Shown: positions 1 through 7,169, counted from the first letter of the stretch. The stretch is 12,359 nt of DNA from DAOQAK01 sp043801235 (GCA_043801235.1 JAZDMF010000356.1:1-12359), one strand, 5' to 3'. Translations and numbers: made by a program. Notes: generated by a model not told the origin, from the letters alone.

Positions 1-14
1 CATAATTACATCGA

Positions 15-91
15 ATGACGACGAAGTTATATGACTATAAATGACAGCGAAGCTGAATGACCATAAATGACGGTGCGAAGCACCAAATGAC
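15..91. repeat. Tandem 26-bp repeat of GAA-loop mini-hairpins
   Basis: ATGAC starts at 15, 31, 41, 57, 67 and 87, giving alternating steps of 16 and 10 bp, so a 26-bp unit is present about three times (the third is 4 bp longer). Between each 16-bp (or 20-bp) pair is a small palindrome with a GAA loop: AC-GAA-GT at 21-27, CAGC-GAA-GCTG at 45-55 and GGTGC-GAA-GCACC at 72-84. The stems differ but stay complementary, so the fold rather than the sequence is kept. Two copies contain GCGAAGC, a heptamer known for forming an exceptionally stable DNA mini-hairpin. The array starts 18 bp past the queD stop codon and may continue beyond the window edge. It may end or stabilise the transcript of the left block, but no T-tract marks a normal terminator. 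Confidence 0.75.
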
Positions 92-108
92 GACCAGCCG
101 ATTTTGAA

Positions 109-558
109 CTACCCGTTGTCTTCGGAATACCACTCAGCAAATGAAGTAGCGGTTTCGCTGAGGCGCAGGCTGAATAATATAATTCCCTTGGGCAAAAGCT
201 TTGGAATTCTTGCTGCAAAATCGATTAGCAAATTTTCACAGGTTGGCTGGAATGGAACTAAAATGATATTATCGAACATGTTTTTGAAGTTTTCCAGTTC
301 TTTATGCGGTGTGTTGGCATTCAGCAACAGTGCATGATCCAGGGGGGCGGTGATGTTTTCCTTTATTGTTTTTTTCAGGATGGAGTAATCGATCACCATT
401 CCGTTCTTTGGCGATGACGGGTCATTCAGAGGTTCGCCGATGATGGTTACATAAAGGTAATACGAATGGCCGTGAATATTTTTACAGGGTCCGTCGTAAC
501 CCCATAATGCATGGGCCATTTCGAACATAAATTCCTTGGTGATTCGGATACGTGCCAT
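109..558 (-). CDS. queD: 6-pyruvoyl-tetrahydropterin synthase / QueD family enzyme (6-carboxy-tetrahydropterin synthase)
   Basis: A 149-residue cytosolic enzyme of the PTPS/QueD family. QueD converts 7,8-dihydroneopterin triphosphate to 6-carboxy-5,6,7,8-tetrahydropterin in queuosine/preQ0 synthesis. The Zn ligands are visible as His16 (AHALWG) and His29/His31 (HGHSY). The catalytic Cys25 lies just before them in GPCKNIHGH. GMVIDYSILK (53-62), Asp74-His75 in PLDHALLL and Glu135 in the C-terminal SETATSFAEWY complete the family pattern. The length fits the bacterial enzymes. The ATG start is 3 bp after the nuclease stop codon, so it is probably the last gene of the left operon. No queC, queE or folE lies in the window, so the exact member (QueD or a PTPS-like side branch) is inferred from the family; Cys25 in the HGH context favours QueD. 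Confidence 0.88.
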   Translation of the reverse strand: MARIRITKEFMFEMAHALWGYDGPCKNIHGHSYYLYVTIIGEPLNDPSSPKNGMVIDYSILKKTIKENITAPLDHALLLNANTPHKELENFKNMFDNIILVPFQPTCENLLIDFAARIPKLLPKGIILFSLRLSETATSFAEWYSEDNG

Positions 559-561
559 ACA

Positions 562-1638
562 TCAGGGTTTTTCAACTATAACTTTTTTAACTTCCACGCC
601 CTCGTCGCAAATAATTTTGACGAAATAAAAACCGTTTGCAGCATCGGAAACATATAGTGAATAATTATTTATTAATTCATCAATCTGTTTTTCGAAAATA
701 TATTTTCCTTCTGCTGAATAAAGCGTTAGAGAAACATTGTGCAATGCTCCGCCTGTGTTGATTGTAATTTCTCCTTTCGATGGTACGGGGAAAATATTCA
801 GACTATTTAATGTTGATGAAATATTTTGTATTCCTGCTGTTGGTCCCCAGATGGAATAAATCCATTCGGGATGATCGATAAAAGGGTTACGATTATTCTG
901 GTAAGCATAAACAGCATCGTTTCGTTCTTGTTCTTTCAGGCTCACAGGATCGAGGGTGTTCCACTGCAAAAGCATGGTTTCTGCCCATGGCAATAATTGA
1001 GCACCATTAACCATATCACTGCCCGGCCATCCCGAATCTTCAGTGTAATAACGCACAGCCATATAAAAATAAGTGCGGGCAATATCACCTTTAAAAGAAT
1101 CAACGGGTTCGAAAACAGTTCCGGAATATCCTGCATCGGAACATGAACCAAGTTTGCTTCCATTCTGAGATGTCCATGAAGCTGAAGAAACATCACCATA
1201 AGGATAATTACTACGTTTATTATTCACCCATCCATCGGTAGGATAAACATGAAATAGATCGGAATACATGGGTGTAGCGTCGTTAAACCAGCTGCTGGGA
1301 AATGTATGTTCGCGGTTGTAGCAGTCAGCCTCCTGTGAATATGTTCCGCATTGGTCGGTACTGAATGTAAATTCATAGGGAGGCGTGCCGCCGGGAATGT
1401 CAGAATAAATATCCCATACTTTACCATTTGACTTGTCATCAGTGGTATAGTAACAGTTCCAGAGATCAGCATACTGTATGACGGTATGGTTATTTATAAT
1501 ATTATGTAAGGCTGTTTTCAGAGGTGCACCCGATAAACCCGCAGCATTATCGTAATATCCGGGAGGAATGGTTGCTTTGGAAAAAAGCGGTATGCAAAAA
1601 AACAAGATAATAATTCCCTTCAAAACAAATCTCTTCAT
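562..1638 (-). CDS. Secreted endonuclease I family nuclease with type IX secretion sorting domain
   Basis: A 358-residue exported DNA/RNA endonuclease of the endonuclease I (EndA/NucM/Vvn) family. A signal peptide covers about residues 1-22 (Lys/Arg start, hydrophobic core IIILFFCIPLF). The catalytic domain spans about 25-268. Its marks are NREHTFPSSWF (108-118), holding the Glu-His pair of the beta-beta-alpha metal active site, then DLFHVYPTDGWVNNKRSNYPYG (from 127), FEPVDSFKGDIAR (176-188), and NRNPFIDHPEW near the domain end. Residues 280-358 look like a por/type A C-terminal sorting domain: NIFPVPSKGEITI, LTLYSAEGK, then NGFYFVKI and a basic beta-strand tail. This implies periplasmic transit and release or surface attachment through the type IX system. 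Likely role is nutritional or biofilm DNA degradation. The gap to the TPR gene upstream is 34 bp. Confidence 0.9.
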   Translation of the reverse strand: MKRFVLKGIIILFFCIPLFSKATIPPGYYDNAAGLSGAPLKTALHNIINNHTVIQYADLWNCYYTTDDKSNGKVWDIYSDIPGGTPPYEFTFSTDQCGTYSQEADCYNREHTFPSSWFNDATPMYSDLFHVYPTDGWVNNKRSNYPYGDVSSASWTSQNGSKLGSCSDAGYSGTVFEPVDSFKGDIARTYFYMAVRYYTEDSGWPGSDMVNGAQLLPWAETMLLQWNTLDPVSLKEQERNDAVYAYQNNRNPFIDHPEWIYSIWGPTAGIQNISSTLNSLNIFPVPSKGEITINTGGALHNVSLTLYSAEGKYIFEKQIDELINNYSLYVSDAANGFYFVKIICDEGVEVKKVIVEKP

Positions 1639-1672
1639 CGCTAATAAATTTTTACAAAGATACTATATTGCG

Positions 1673-2398
1673 CTATTTATAGCAATACTTGTCAAGGTAA
1701 TCCTGTGCATTGTCTCCATACATTTCGCGATACTTCAGCAGGTCGTAGCAGCCGTCCTGGTTCAGGCTGAGTTTCAGAATACCCCGGTATAAAAAGGCTT
1801 CCTTGCAAAACGGGTTGACTTTTACGGCAGTATTATAATCGGTCATGGCTTTATCAAAATCTTCCTGGTTTTCGTACACCCTTCCTCTGCCAACATATGA
1901 AAGGGATTTGATGCTGATAGATCCTTGTGCAATACAAAAAGTAAAATCGTCGATGGCAAGCTGTGCTTTTTTGCTCACAAAAAAATCTCCATAAATTTTC
2001 CCGCGTTCATAGATGCATTCTGTCATAGATGTATCGATATTATGTGCTTTAGTATAATCACTAATAGCTTTTTCAGTTTCATTTTTCAGAAGGTATGCTT
2101 TTGCCCTGCTTTTATAATATCCGGCATAGGTGCTGTCGGTTTTTATCAATGTGGTAAAATCGGAAATTTCTTCCTTATACATTCCCTGTAATTCATATAT
2201 CTCCGCGCGAAGCAAAAGTGCATCTTTATAGTCAGGGCGGGCGTCAATTGCTTTTGTGAGCAGCGATATTGCCTTTTTTGCATCATCTTTTGATGAATAA
2301 TCAAGTGCGTCTGCCTGGTTGTAATATTCTTCTGCTGTTTGAGAAAAAACGGGCAATGCAGCAATAAATAAAAGCAGTATAAAAAAAATCCTTATCAT
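1673..2398 (-). CDS. Exported tetratricopeptide-repeat protein
   Basis: A 241-residue protein with a cleavable signal peptide at about 1-20 (MIRIFFILLLFIAALPVFSQ). There is no lipobox cysteine, so it is probably periplasmic. The rest is a solenoid of about five TPR units; the helical pairs can be followed from residue 21 (AEEYYNQADAL, AISLLTKAIDARPDYKDALLLRAEIY, EEISDFTTLIKTDSTYAGYYKSRAKAY, KAISDYTKAHNIDTS, KAMTDYNTAVKVNPFCKEAFLYRG). The C-terminus (CYDLLKYREMYGDNAQDYLDKYCYK region) has two cysteines about 20 residues apart, an ending common in Bacteroidota TPR proteins. TPRs serve as protein-protein scaffolds; no enzymatic motif is visible and the partner is unknown. It begins 6 bp after the mntP stop, so it is probably co-transcribed with it. 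Confidence 0.85.
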   Translation of the reverse strand: MIRIFFILLLFIAALPVFSQTAEEYYNQADALDYSSKDDAKKAISLLTKAIDARPDYKDALLLRAEIYELQGMYKEEISDFTTLIKTDSTYAGYYKSRAKAYLLKNETEKAISDYTKAHNIDTSMTECIYERGKIYGDFFVSKKAQLAIDDFTFCIAQGSISIKSLSYVGRGRVYENQEDFDKAMTDYNTAVKVNPFCKEAFLYRGILKLSLNQDGCYDLLKYREMYGDNAQDYLDKYCYK

Positions 2399-2404
2399 TT
2401 TTTA

Positions 2405-2971
2405 CTAAAAAAATAAATGTTCTATCAGTATTTTTATTCCAATCAAAAATAATACAATTCCTCCGGCAAATTCAGCTTTGTTGCCAAGAATGCAGCAAAA
2501 TTTTTTTCCTAAAAAAACGCCAATATAGGAAATGCAAAAAGTGATAATACCTATAATAGCTGCCGATAAAAGTATAGGGATGTTAAGTAATGCCAGGCTT
2601 AAGCCCACGGCAAGGGCATCAATACTTGTAGCAACCGCTAATGTCAACATCACCCAGATACTTGTGATATTGTATGTCTTTACACAACCCCTGCTTCTTA
2701 TTGCTTTGGATATCATTCGGAAACCGATAAAAACGAGCAGCCCGAATGCCACCCAGTGATCAATTTCTTCAATGTATTCTTTCAGGTAAAAGCCCAGCAC
2801 CCAACCCAACAAAGGCATAGCAGCCTGGAATCCGCCAAAAAAAACTGCAGCTTTAAATGCAACTGATTTTTTCCGGATACCTGCCGTTGTACCCAGGCAC
2901 ATCGAAACGGCAAAGGCATCCATTGAAAGGGCTGCGGCTATTAGTACTACCGTTATTAATGCTTCTGTCAT
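2405..2971 (-). CDS. mntP: MntP-type manganese efflux pump
   Basis: An inner-membrane Mn2+ exporter of the MntP (YebN/DUF204) family, 188 residues from the chosen start, matching the family length. Six membrane segments are seen as two similar halves. Each half begins with a signature holding the intramembrane acidic residue: ALSMDAFAVS with Asp18 and ATSIDALAVGLSLAL with Asp118. A short cytosolic loop (RSRGCVKTY) lies between the halves. An in-frame ATG 33 bp further upstream (3004) would add MPRNDCRFTEK, a charged tail lying inside the upstream gene; I rejected it. The ATG at 2971 overlaps the preceding stop codon as ATGA (2968-2971), so translation is probably coupled. MntP in Escherichia coli is controlled by Mn2+ through a yybP-ykoY riboswitch; with no leader here, any Mn control must act further upstream. 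Confidence 0.92.
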   Translation of the reverse strand: MTEALITVVLIAAALSMDAFAVSMCLGTTAGIRKKSVAFKAAVFFGGFQAAMPLLGWVLGFYLKEYIEEIDHWVAFGLLVFIGFRMISKAIRSRGCVKTYNITSIWVMLTLAVATSIDALAVGLSLALLNIPILLSAAIIGIITFCISYIGVFLGKKFCCILGNKAEFAGGIVLFLIGIKILIEHLFF

Positions 2972-3429
2972 TTTTTCAGTAAAGCGACAATCATTTCGAG
3001 GCACTTCGCATCAACATCATCGAATGAATTGTATTTACAGCTGTCGACATCAAGCATTGCGATAATGTTGCCGGTCCTGCCTTTTACAGGAACCACTATT
3101 TCAGATTTCGAGCGGGAATCGCAGGCGATATGACCGGGAAATTTATGTACATCAGGAACAATAATGGTTTCAGCATTATTTATTCCTGCCCAGCAAACTC
3201 CGGTGTTTTTCTTCAATATCTGGCATGCTGCCGGTCCCTGATACGGGCCGACGACAAGTTCTCCATCTACCAGCCTGTAAAAACCGCACCAGAAAAAATA
3301 ATCCATTTTATGGTAAAGCACCGCTGAAACCGTTGCCATCCTGGCGATTTCATCGTCCGATTTTGCGACCAGTTCTTCAAGTTGCACATAGAGCCTTTTA
3401 TAGCGGCCGTTTTTACCGGTTCTTTCCAT
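2968..3429 (-). CDS. msrC: Free methionine-(R)-sulfoxide reductase (GAF-domain MsrC/fRMsr)
   Basis: A 153-residue cytosolic GAF-domain enzyme that reduces free L-methionine-(R)-sulfoxide to methionine. The family signatures are in order: FFWCGFYRL (45-53), GPYQGPAACQI (61-71), TGVCWAG (76-82), VPDVHKFPGHIACDSRSKSEIVVPV (starting at 91), and AMLDVDS (124-130). Cys69, Cys79 and Cys103 have spacings of 10 and 24 residues, the same as Cys84/Cys94/Cys118 of the E. coli enzyme, so the catalytic and resolving cysteines are intact and a signalling-only GAF protein is unlikely. It is the first gene of the left operon and is coupled to mntP by a 4-bp overlap. The 256 bp upstream, with a palindromic repeat, separates it from the molybdenum enzyme operon, so its own promoter is expected there. 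Confidence 0.92.
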   Translation of the reverse strand: MERTGKNGRYKRLYVQLEELVAKSDDEIARMATVSAVLYHKMDYFFWCGFYRLVDGELVVGPYQGPAACQILKKNTGVCWAGINNAETIIVPDVHKFPGHIACDSRSKSEIVVPVKGRTGNIIAMLDVDSCKYNSFDDVDAKCLEMIVALLKK

Positions 3430-3685
3430 GTTAAAATGAAATTACATTTATATGATTCAAACAATGGAATGCAGTATGGTGTTTGTCATGCTTTAAATGT
3501 TCATATTTTTCTTACAATAGTATTTTTTTAAAATATTCGTGAGATCGCCTCGCAAAATTGCTTATTATTAATCCACCGAAGTACGAATTTTGTACGAACA
3601 TACGAATTTCGTAGCTTCGTAACAGTTCGTGCTTCGTTGGGTTCAGTTAAGAATTAATACCAACCTGTTGTATATATTGATTTAC
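3430..3685. other. Intergenic region between the two operons
   Basis: This 256-bp gap separates the stop codon of the FAD-subunit gene from the start of the methionine sulfoxide reductase gene. It must hold the end of the right operon and the promoter of the left one, both read on the minus strand. It contains the palindromic repeat at 3573-3641 and AT-rich DNA on both sides. A weak minus-strand match to the Bacteroidota promoter pattern (TTTG, about 17 bp, TATTTTAA) lies at about 3528-3557; I do not regard it as established. No open reading frame in it looks real. Confidence 0.6.
3573..3641. repeat. TACGAA palindromic repeat, copy 1
   Basis: The left end CCACCGAAGTACGAA (3573-3587) pairs with the right end TTCGTGCTTCGTTGG (3626-3640) at 13 of 15 positions, giving a long imperfect hairpin. 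Inside the left arm TACGAA occurs at 3582, 3593 and 3601 (steps of 11 and 8 bp). The same order and spacing is found at 12334/12345/12353 and, allowing for a 20-bp insertion, at 4642/4673/4681. Lying directly after the right operon, it could act as a transcript-end hairpin, but there is no adjoining T-tract that makes this clear. Confidence 0.75.
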
Positions 3686-4552
3686 CTATTTATCGAATAT
3701 TGCAATTGCTGAATTATAAAGAACTTCACTTCTGTACCATGCGCTTGCCCTTACATCTGAAATAGGTGTAGCGAGGTTTTTTACCAAACATGCAAAATTA
3801 TTTACATCTTCATTATTAATTAAACCGATTTGCTTACCAATTAAAAAATTACAGGCATCTTCGGCGAATTTTATCGTTGGAGCAACTGCACCAATCGATA
3901 ATCCGGCATCGGTAATTATATTGCCTGCATTCATTTGAAAGTGATAAGCAATAGAAATAATGGAGATTTCCATAGACAAGCGTGTCCCGATCTTAATGTA
4001 AGCGGATTTAATTTTTTTGCATGAATTTGAAGGGAAAAAAATACTTCTTAAAATTTCATTTTTCTTCAAAGAGGTTATTTTTACACCCTGAAAAAAATCG
4101 GAAAGTTTTTCTTCTCGGACATTTCCTGAAGAATCAATAATTTCACAGATTGCTTTCAGAGCAACCAAAGCACATGATATATCGCCTGCAGGGGAGGCCT
4201 GACAAATATTACCCCCAACAGTCGCAGTTTCTCTGATCTGCATAGAAGCAACGGAGTTTGCCGCTTCCCATAAAACGGGGTAATCAATTTTAAGAGTATC
4301 ATTATTCATTAACTGGGATGCCGTAACAAGTGCGCCAATCCTGACACCTTTTTCTTTGAAAGAAATAATGTTAAATTTCTCATCTTTCAATTGAGCCAGA
4401 TTAATAACCGTTAAACCTTCCTGTGGCATATTATTCAGATCATTAATAAGGTCAGTATAGCCTGCGCCAAACCTAAACTTTTTGTCCTGTAAATTACTGA
4501 TTGCTTCAAGTAATTCCTGACTATTTTTAGGGCTAATTACGTCAAAGTCCAT
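3686..4552 (-). CDS. FAD-binding (medium) subunit of xanthine-dehydrogenase-type molybdenum hydroxylase
   Basis: A 288-residue flavoprotein subunit of the CoxM/XdhB/HcrB family. It carries electrons between the [2Fe-2S] subunit and an external acceptor. The two FAD pyrophosphate-binding segments are RFGAGYTDL (27-35, the AGGTD-type loop) and ATVGGNICQASPAGD (110-124). The C-terminal domain ends with ISDVRASAWYR (264-274), also typical. At 288 residues there is no room for the extra loop with cysteines that binds a [4Fe-4S] cluster in 4-hydroxybenzoyl-CoA reductase HcrB (about 324 residues), and no such cysteine cluster is seen. It is the distal gene of the right block, 270 bp after the Mo subunit, the gap being filled by a repeat. 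Co-transcription is likely because the complex needs it, but a separate promoter is possible. Confidence 0.93.
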   Translation of the reverse strand: MDFDVISPKNSQELLEAISNLQDKKFRFGAGYTDLINDLNNMPQEGLTVINLAQLKDEKFNIISFKEKGVRIGALVTASQLMNNDTLKIDYPVLWEAANSVASMQIRETATVGGNICQASPAGDISCALVALKAICEIIDSSGNVREEKLSDFFQGVKITSLKKNEILRSIFFPSNSCKKIKSAYIKIGTRLSMEISIISIAYHFQMNAGNIITDAGLSIGAVAPTIKFAEDACNFLIGKQIGLINNEDVNNFACLVKNLATPISDVRASAWYRSEVLYNSAIAIFDK

Positions 4553-4631
4553 ATTGTTGAATTTAGGGGAAATAAAATAAATAATTCCGATTTATTAGGT
4601 GTATGTTTTTTCATTTTGATCTGTTTATTAT

Positions 4632-4785
4632 TCCCACGAAGTACGAACCTGCCTGCCGGTAGGCCGGTTTGTTACGAATGTACGAACTACGAAACGCCAC
4701 GTACTTCATATATTCGTATGTTTGTTTGTAATTCGTCGGGGTAATTGTTTCATGTTTTAGTTATTTTGTTCGTACTTCGATGGGG
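4632..4785. repeat. TACGAA palindromic repeat, copy 2 (interrupted)
   Basis: The left arm starts with CCCACGAAGTACGAA (about 4633-4647) and carries TACGAA at 4642, 4673 and 4681. Two inverted arms follow: one around 4701-4741 ending TTCGTCGGGG, and one at 4769-4785 reading TTCGTACTTCGATGGGG, the reverse complement of the left end apart from a one-base length difference. The first TACGAA step is 31 bp instead of 11 because of the insertion at 4648-4667. Two alternative right arms suggest a compound or rearranged copy. Confidence 0.7.
4648..4667. repeat. 20-bp GC-rich palindrome inserted in repeat copy 2
   Basis: The segment CCTGCCTGCCGGTAGGCCGG stands out from AT-rich surroundings. It folds through GCCTGCC/GGTAGGC with one G-T pair. 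It lies exactly between the first TACGAA and the T-rich spacer that in the other two copies separates the first two TACGAA motifs, and it lengthens that spacer by exactly 20 bp. Similar CCTGCC/GGCAGG palindromes are a common dispersed repeat type in bacterial genomes, so this looks like one short repeat nested in another. Confidence 0.65.
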
Positions 4786-4822
4786 TGCATTGTAAAATGG
4801 GAATTATTATTATTAAATTCAC

Positions 4823-7126
4823 TTATTGAATCAACTCTTTTTCTTTTTTCGTACTCAGCGCTTTTAATACTTTTTCGGCAGTAATCGGGAGGGAAGAAAA
4901 TTCTATACCGATAGCGTCTGCAACGGCATTGGCAATTGCAGCGGCAGTTGGAATTAATGGTGCTTCTCCTGCTCCTTTTGAACCATAAGGACCTGCTTCA
5001 TCATAAGTTTCAACCGGAAAGAAATGCACATCGGGCATATCCATGCTTGTCAATAATTTATATCCATGAAAACTAGGGTTAATAAGGATACCATTTTCGT
5101 AAATCATTTCTTCAGTAAGAGCAAAACCGATTCCGGTTGCCACCCCACCTTCAATCTGTCCCTGCAATCCAACCGGGTTTAACACACGACCAACATCCTG
5201 AGAGACCCAAATATTTAAAACCCTTACGTTTCCTGTAACAGTGTCCACCTCTACTTCTATTGCTTGTGAAGCAAAAGCATAATTTCCCGATACATCTCCC
5301 ATAAACTTTTTATCCTGAAAACTGCTTGGTGGTTCGTAGAAATATTCAACAACACACAATTCATTTGAGGCGAAATGCATTTCTCTCACAACCTTGTCCA
5401 TTTTTATTTCTTTGTCGCCGGCGGACATGGAGCCGTTTTTATAAGTAAAATCACTTGCCTCAATATTCAGGAGCTTAGATGCCTGTTTATTGAGTTTTTC
5501 TTTAATTAATTTAACAGCACCAAGCATGGAGTTACCTGCCACGAAACTGGTTCTGGAAGCATGTACACCAACATCCCAGGGTTTAATGTCAGTATCTGTA
5601 TTTATTACCTTTATTTTCTCCATTGGAATACCCAGTTCTTCAACAGCTATCATTGCGAGTATTGTTTCTGAACCCTGTCCAATTTCGTTTGAGCCGGTAA
5701 TTATGGTAAGATAGCCGTAATGATCCAGTTTCAGTCTTGTTCCGCAACCGTCAGACCTGTATATTTTTGCGCCACCGCCAACATGAAGCATTGATGCTAA
5801 TCCAATACCGGTCTTAGTTCTGCCATCATTTTTTTTCTTCTTTCTTTCTTTGTATTTGCTTTCTGTCAGAACTTTCTCCAGTGCGGATTTAGCGCCGCAT
5901 GTTTTAAAATGTAAGCCTTGTCCTGTTATTTCTCCTTTATAGTTGGCATTAAGAAGCCGTATTTCATCTTTTCCCATTCCAAGTTCTTTTGCCATCAGGT
6001 CAATGTTGCTTTCGACGGAAAATGTTGCCTGTGGATTTCCATATCCCCGGAATGATCCTGCAAAAGGGTTGTTGGTATAAATTGCATCAGCCTGAAAAGA
6101 ACAAGCGGGAACCTGATACAATGAAGAATAAGTTTGCATCATAACAAATGGCGTGGTAGCTCCCCAGGATGTATAGGCTCCGTTATCCAATGTAATTTTA
6201 ACTTCTCTGAATGTGAATTTACCGTTTTCGTCTGCACCGGTGGTAAGGTCAATTACCATAGGCTGACGAGTAGGAGAGGCAATGAATTCTTCTTCCCGGT
6301 CGTAAATGAGTTGAACGGGTTTACATGACTTAATTGAAAGCAAAGCGCATATTGGTTCAAATGGATACATATCGAGTTTGCTTCCAAAACCTCCGCCAAT
6401 TATTGGTTGAATAATCCTGATTTTTGAAGGGTCCATTTTAAGGGCATGAGCAATATCTCTTTGATACAAAAAAGGAACCTGGGTGGAAGCATAAAGCGTA
6501 AGGCTGCCATCAAGTTTAGAATAATCAGCGGTGATATTACTTGTAGCAAGGCAGCAATGCGTTACCCGCGATGTTTTATATTGCCTGGTTATAATAACTT
6601 TACTTTTTGCTTTTTGTTCATCAAGGTTTCCATGTTCATAGTGGAATGATTCTGCAATATTTTTATTTTTGAATTGCTCCAGTCCTTTGCCAAAGGCGTT
6701 AATTTTCGGAGCTTCATTATTTAATGCTTCAAACGGATCGTAAATACCTTCCTTAACTTCGTATTCAACTTTTATTAATGCCAGCGCTTTTTTGGCAATG
6801 TCTTTTGTGGTGGCTGCTACTGCTGCAATTTCATCGCGATTACAATTGACGGTTTTGCTTTTCAGGATAGGATGGTCTTTTTTATAACTGATCATATTTA
6901 CATCCACATCAGCAGCAGTGATTACACAGGCAACACCTTCCAAAGCTTTTGCTGCAGAAGTGTCAATGGAAATAATCTTTGCACAAGGATATTTTGTGCG
7001 CAGTATCATTCCATACAGCATATTTGGAAAAACTATATCATGACCGTAAACAGCTTTTCCGGTTACACGTTCTTTTCCGTCTAACTTTTGAGTGGATTTT
7101 CCTATAATACTGAATTCTTTTGCCAT
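4823..7126 (-). CDS. Molybdopterin-binding catalytic subunit of xanthine-dehydrogenase-type hydroxylase
   Basis: The large Mo subunit, 767 residues from the chosen ATG. An in-frame TTG at 7150 would add eight residues, but the family usually opens as here, with GKSTQKLDGKERVTGKAVYGHDI. Cofactor motifs are GGGFGSK (244-250), PFAGSFRGYGNPQA (354-367), GQGSET (484-489) and GSKGAGEAP (715-723), whose Glu721 is the catalytic base that activates the Mo-bound water. By my alignment to bovine xanthine dehydrogenase, the purine-binding Glu802 is Leu251 and Arg880 is a Val at about 328, so a purine is unlikely. The usual Glu in the HxxLET-type motif near residue 194 is Ala. The length is close to HcrA of 4-hydroxybenzoyl-CoA reductase. 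With CoA enzymes all around, a CoA thioester is the likeliest substrate, as for HcrABC and 2-furoyl-CoA dehydrogenase; the actual substrate is unknown. Confidence 0.93.
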   Translation of the reverse strand: MAKEFSIIGKSTQKLDGKERVTGKAVYGHDIVFPNMLYGMILRTKYPCAKIISIDTSAAKALEGVACVITAADVDVNMISYKKDHPILKSKTVNCNRDEIAAVAATTKDIAKKALALIKVEYEVKEGIYDPFEALNNEAPKINAFGKGLEQFKNKNIAESFHYEHGNLDEQKAKSKVIITRQYKTSRVTHCCLATSNITADYSKLDGSLTLYASTQVPFLYQRDIAHALKMDPSKIRIIQPIIGGGFGSKLDMYPFEPICALLSIKSCKPVQLIYDREEEFIASPTRQPMVIDLTTGADENGKFTFREVKITLDNGAYTSWGATTPFVMMQTYSSLYQVPACSFQADAIYTNNPFAGSFRGYGNPQATFSVESNIDLMAKELGMGKDEIRLLNANYKGEITGQGLHFKTCGAKSALEKVLTESKYKERKKKKNDGRTKTGIGLASMLHVGGGAKIYRSDGCGTRLKLDHYGYLTIITGSNEIGQGSETILAMIAVEELGIPMEKIKVINTDTDIKPWDVGVHASRTSFVAGNSMLGAVKLIKEKLNKQASKLLNIEASDFTYKNGSMSAGDKEIKMDKVVREMHFASNELCVVEYFYEPPSSFQDKKFMGDVSGNYAFASQAIEVEVDTVTGNVRVLNIWVSQDVGRVLNPVGLQGQIEGGVATGIGFALTEEMIYENGILINPSFHGYKLLTSMDMPDVHFFPVETYDEAGPYGSKGAGEAPLIPTAAAIANAVADAIGIEFSSLPITAEKVLKALSTKKEKELIQ

Positions 7127-7169
7127 ATTAAAAAAAATTAAGTCATACAATAGTCATTCAGTTGTTAAT

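Larger units (their letters stand above)
4553..4822. other. 270-bp repeat-filled gap inside the molybdenum hydroxylase genes
   Basis: The gap divides the Mo-subunit gene from its FAD-subunit gene, whereas the other gaps between right-block genes are 5 to 48 bp apart from the one holding a probable inserted element. Over half of it is the palindromic repeat at 4632-4785; the flanks are AT-rich with no convincing open reading frame or promoter. The palindrome could partly terminate or process the transcript and so lower FAD-subunit output, but this is inference. Confidence 0.6.

Noticed and set aside
15..91. Possible short CRISPR array
   Set aside because: Only three 26-bp units, no variable spacers of constant length and no cas genes; the variable parts are self-complementary stems.
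2405..3004. Longer start of mntP at 3004
   Set aside because: It would add a charged tail before the first membrane segment, lies within the upstream gene, and the internal ATG gives a classic ATGA overlap and the family length.
2968..3480. yybP-ykoY manganese riboswitch for mntP
   Set aside because: No leader exists before mntP because it overlaps the preceding gene, and I could not recognise the conserved riboswitch core upstream of msrC.
3528..3557. Minus-strand Bacteroidota promoter for the left operon
   Set aside because: The -7 half is only a partial match (TATTTTAA for TAnnTTTG), and AT-rich DNA gives such matches by chance.
7127..7150. TTG start of the Mo subunit at 7150
   Set aside because: The ATG at 7126 starts directly at the family's usual N-terminus; the extra residues look like read-through of leader DNA.
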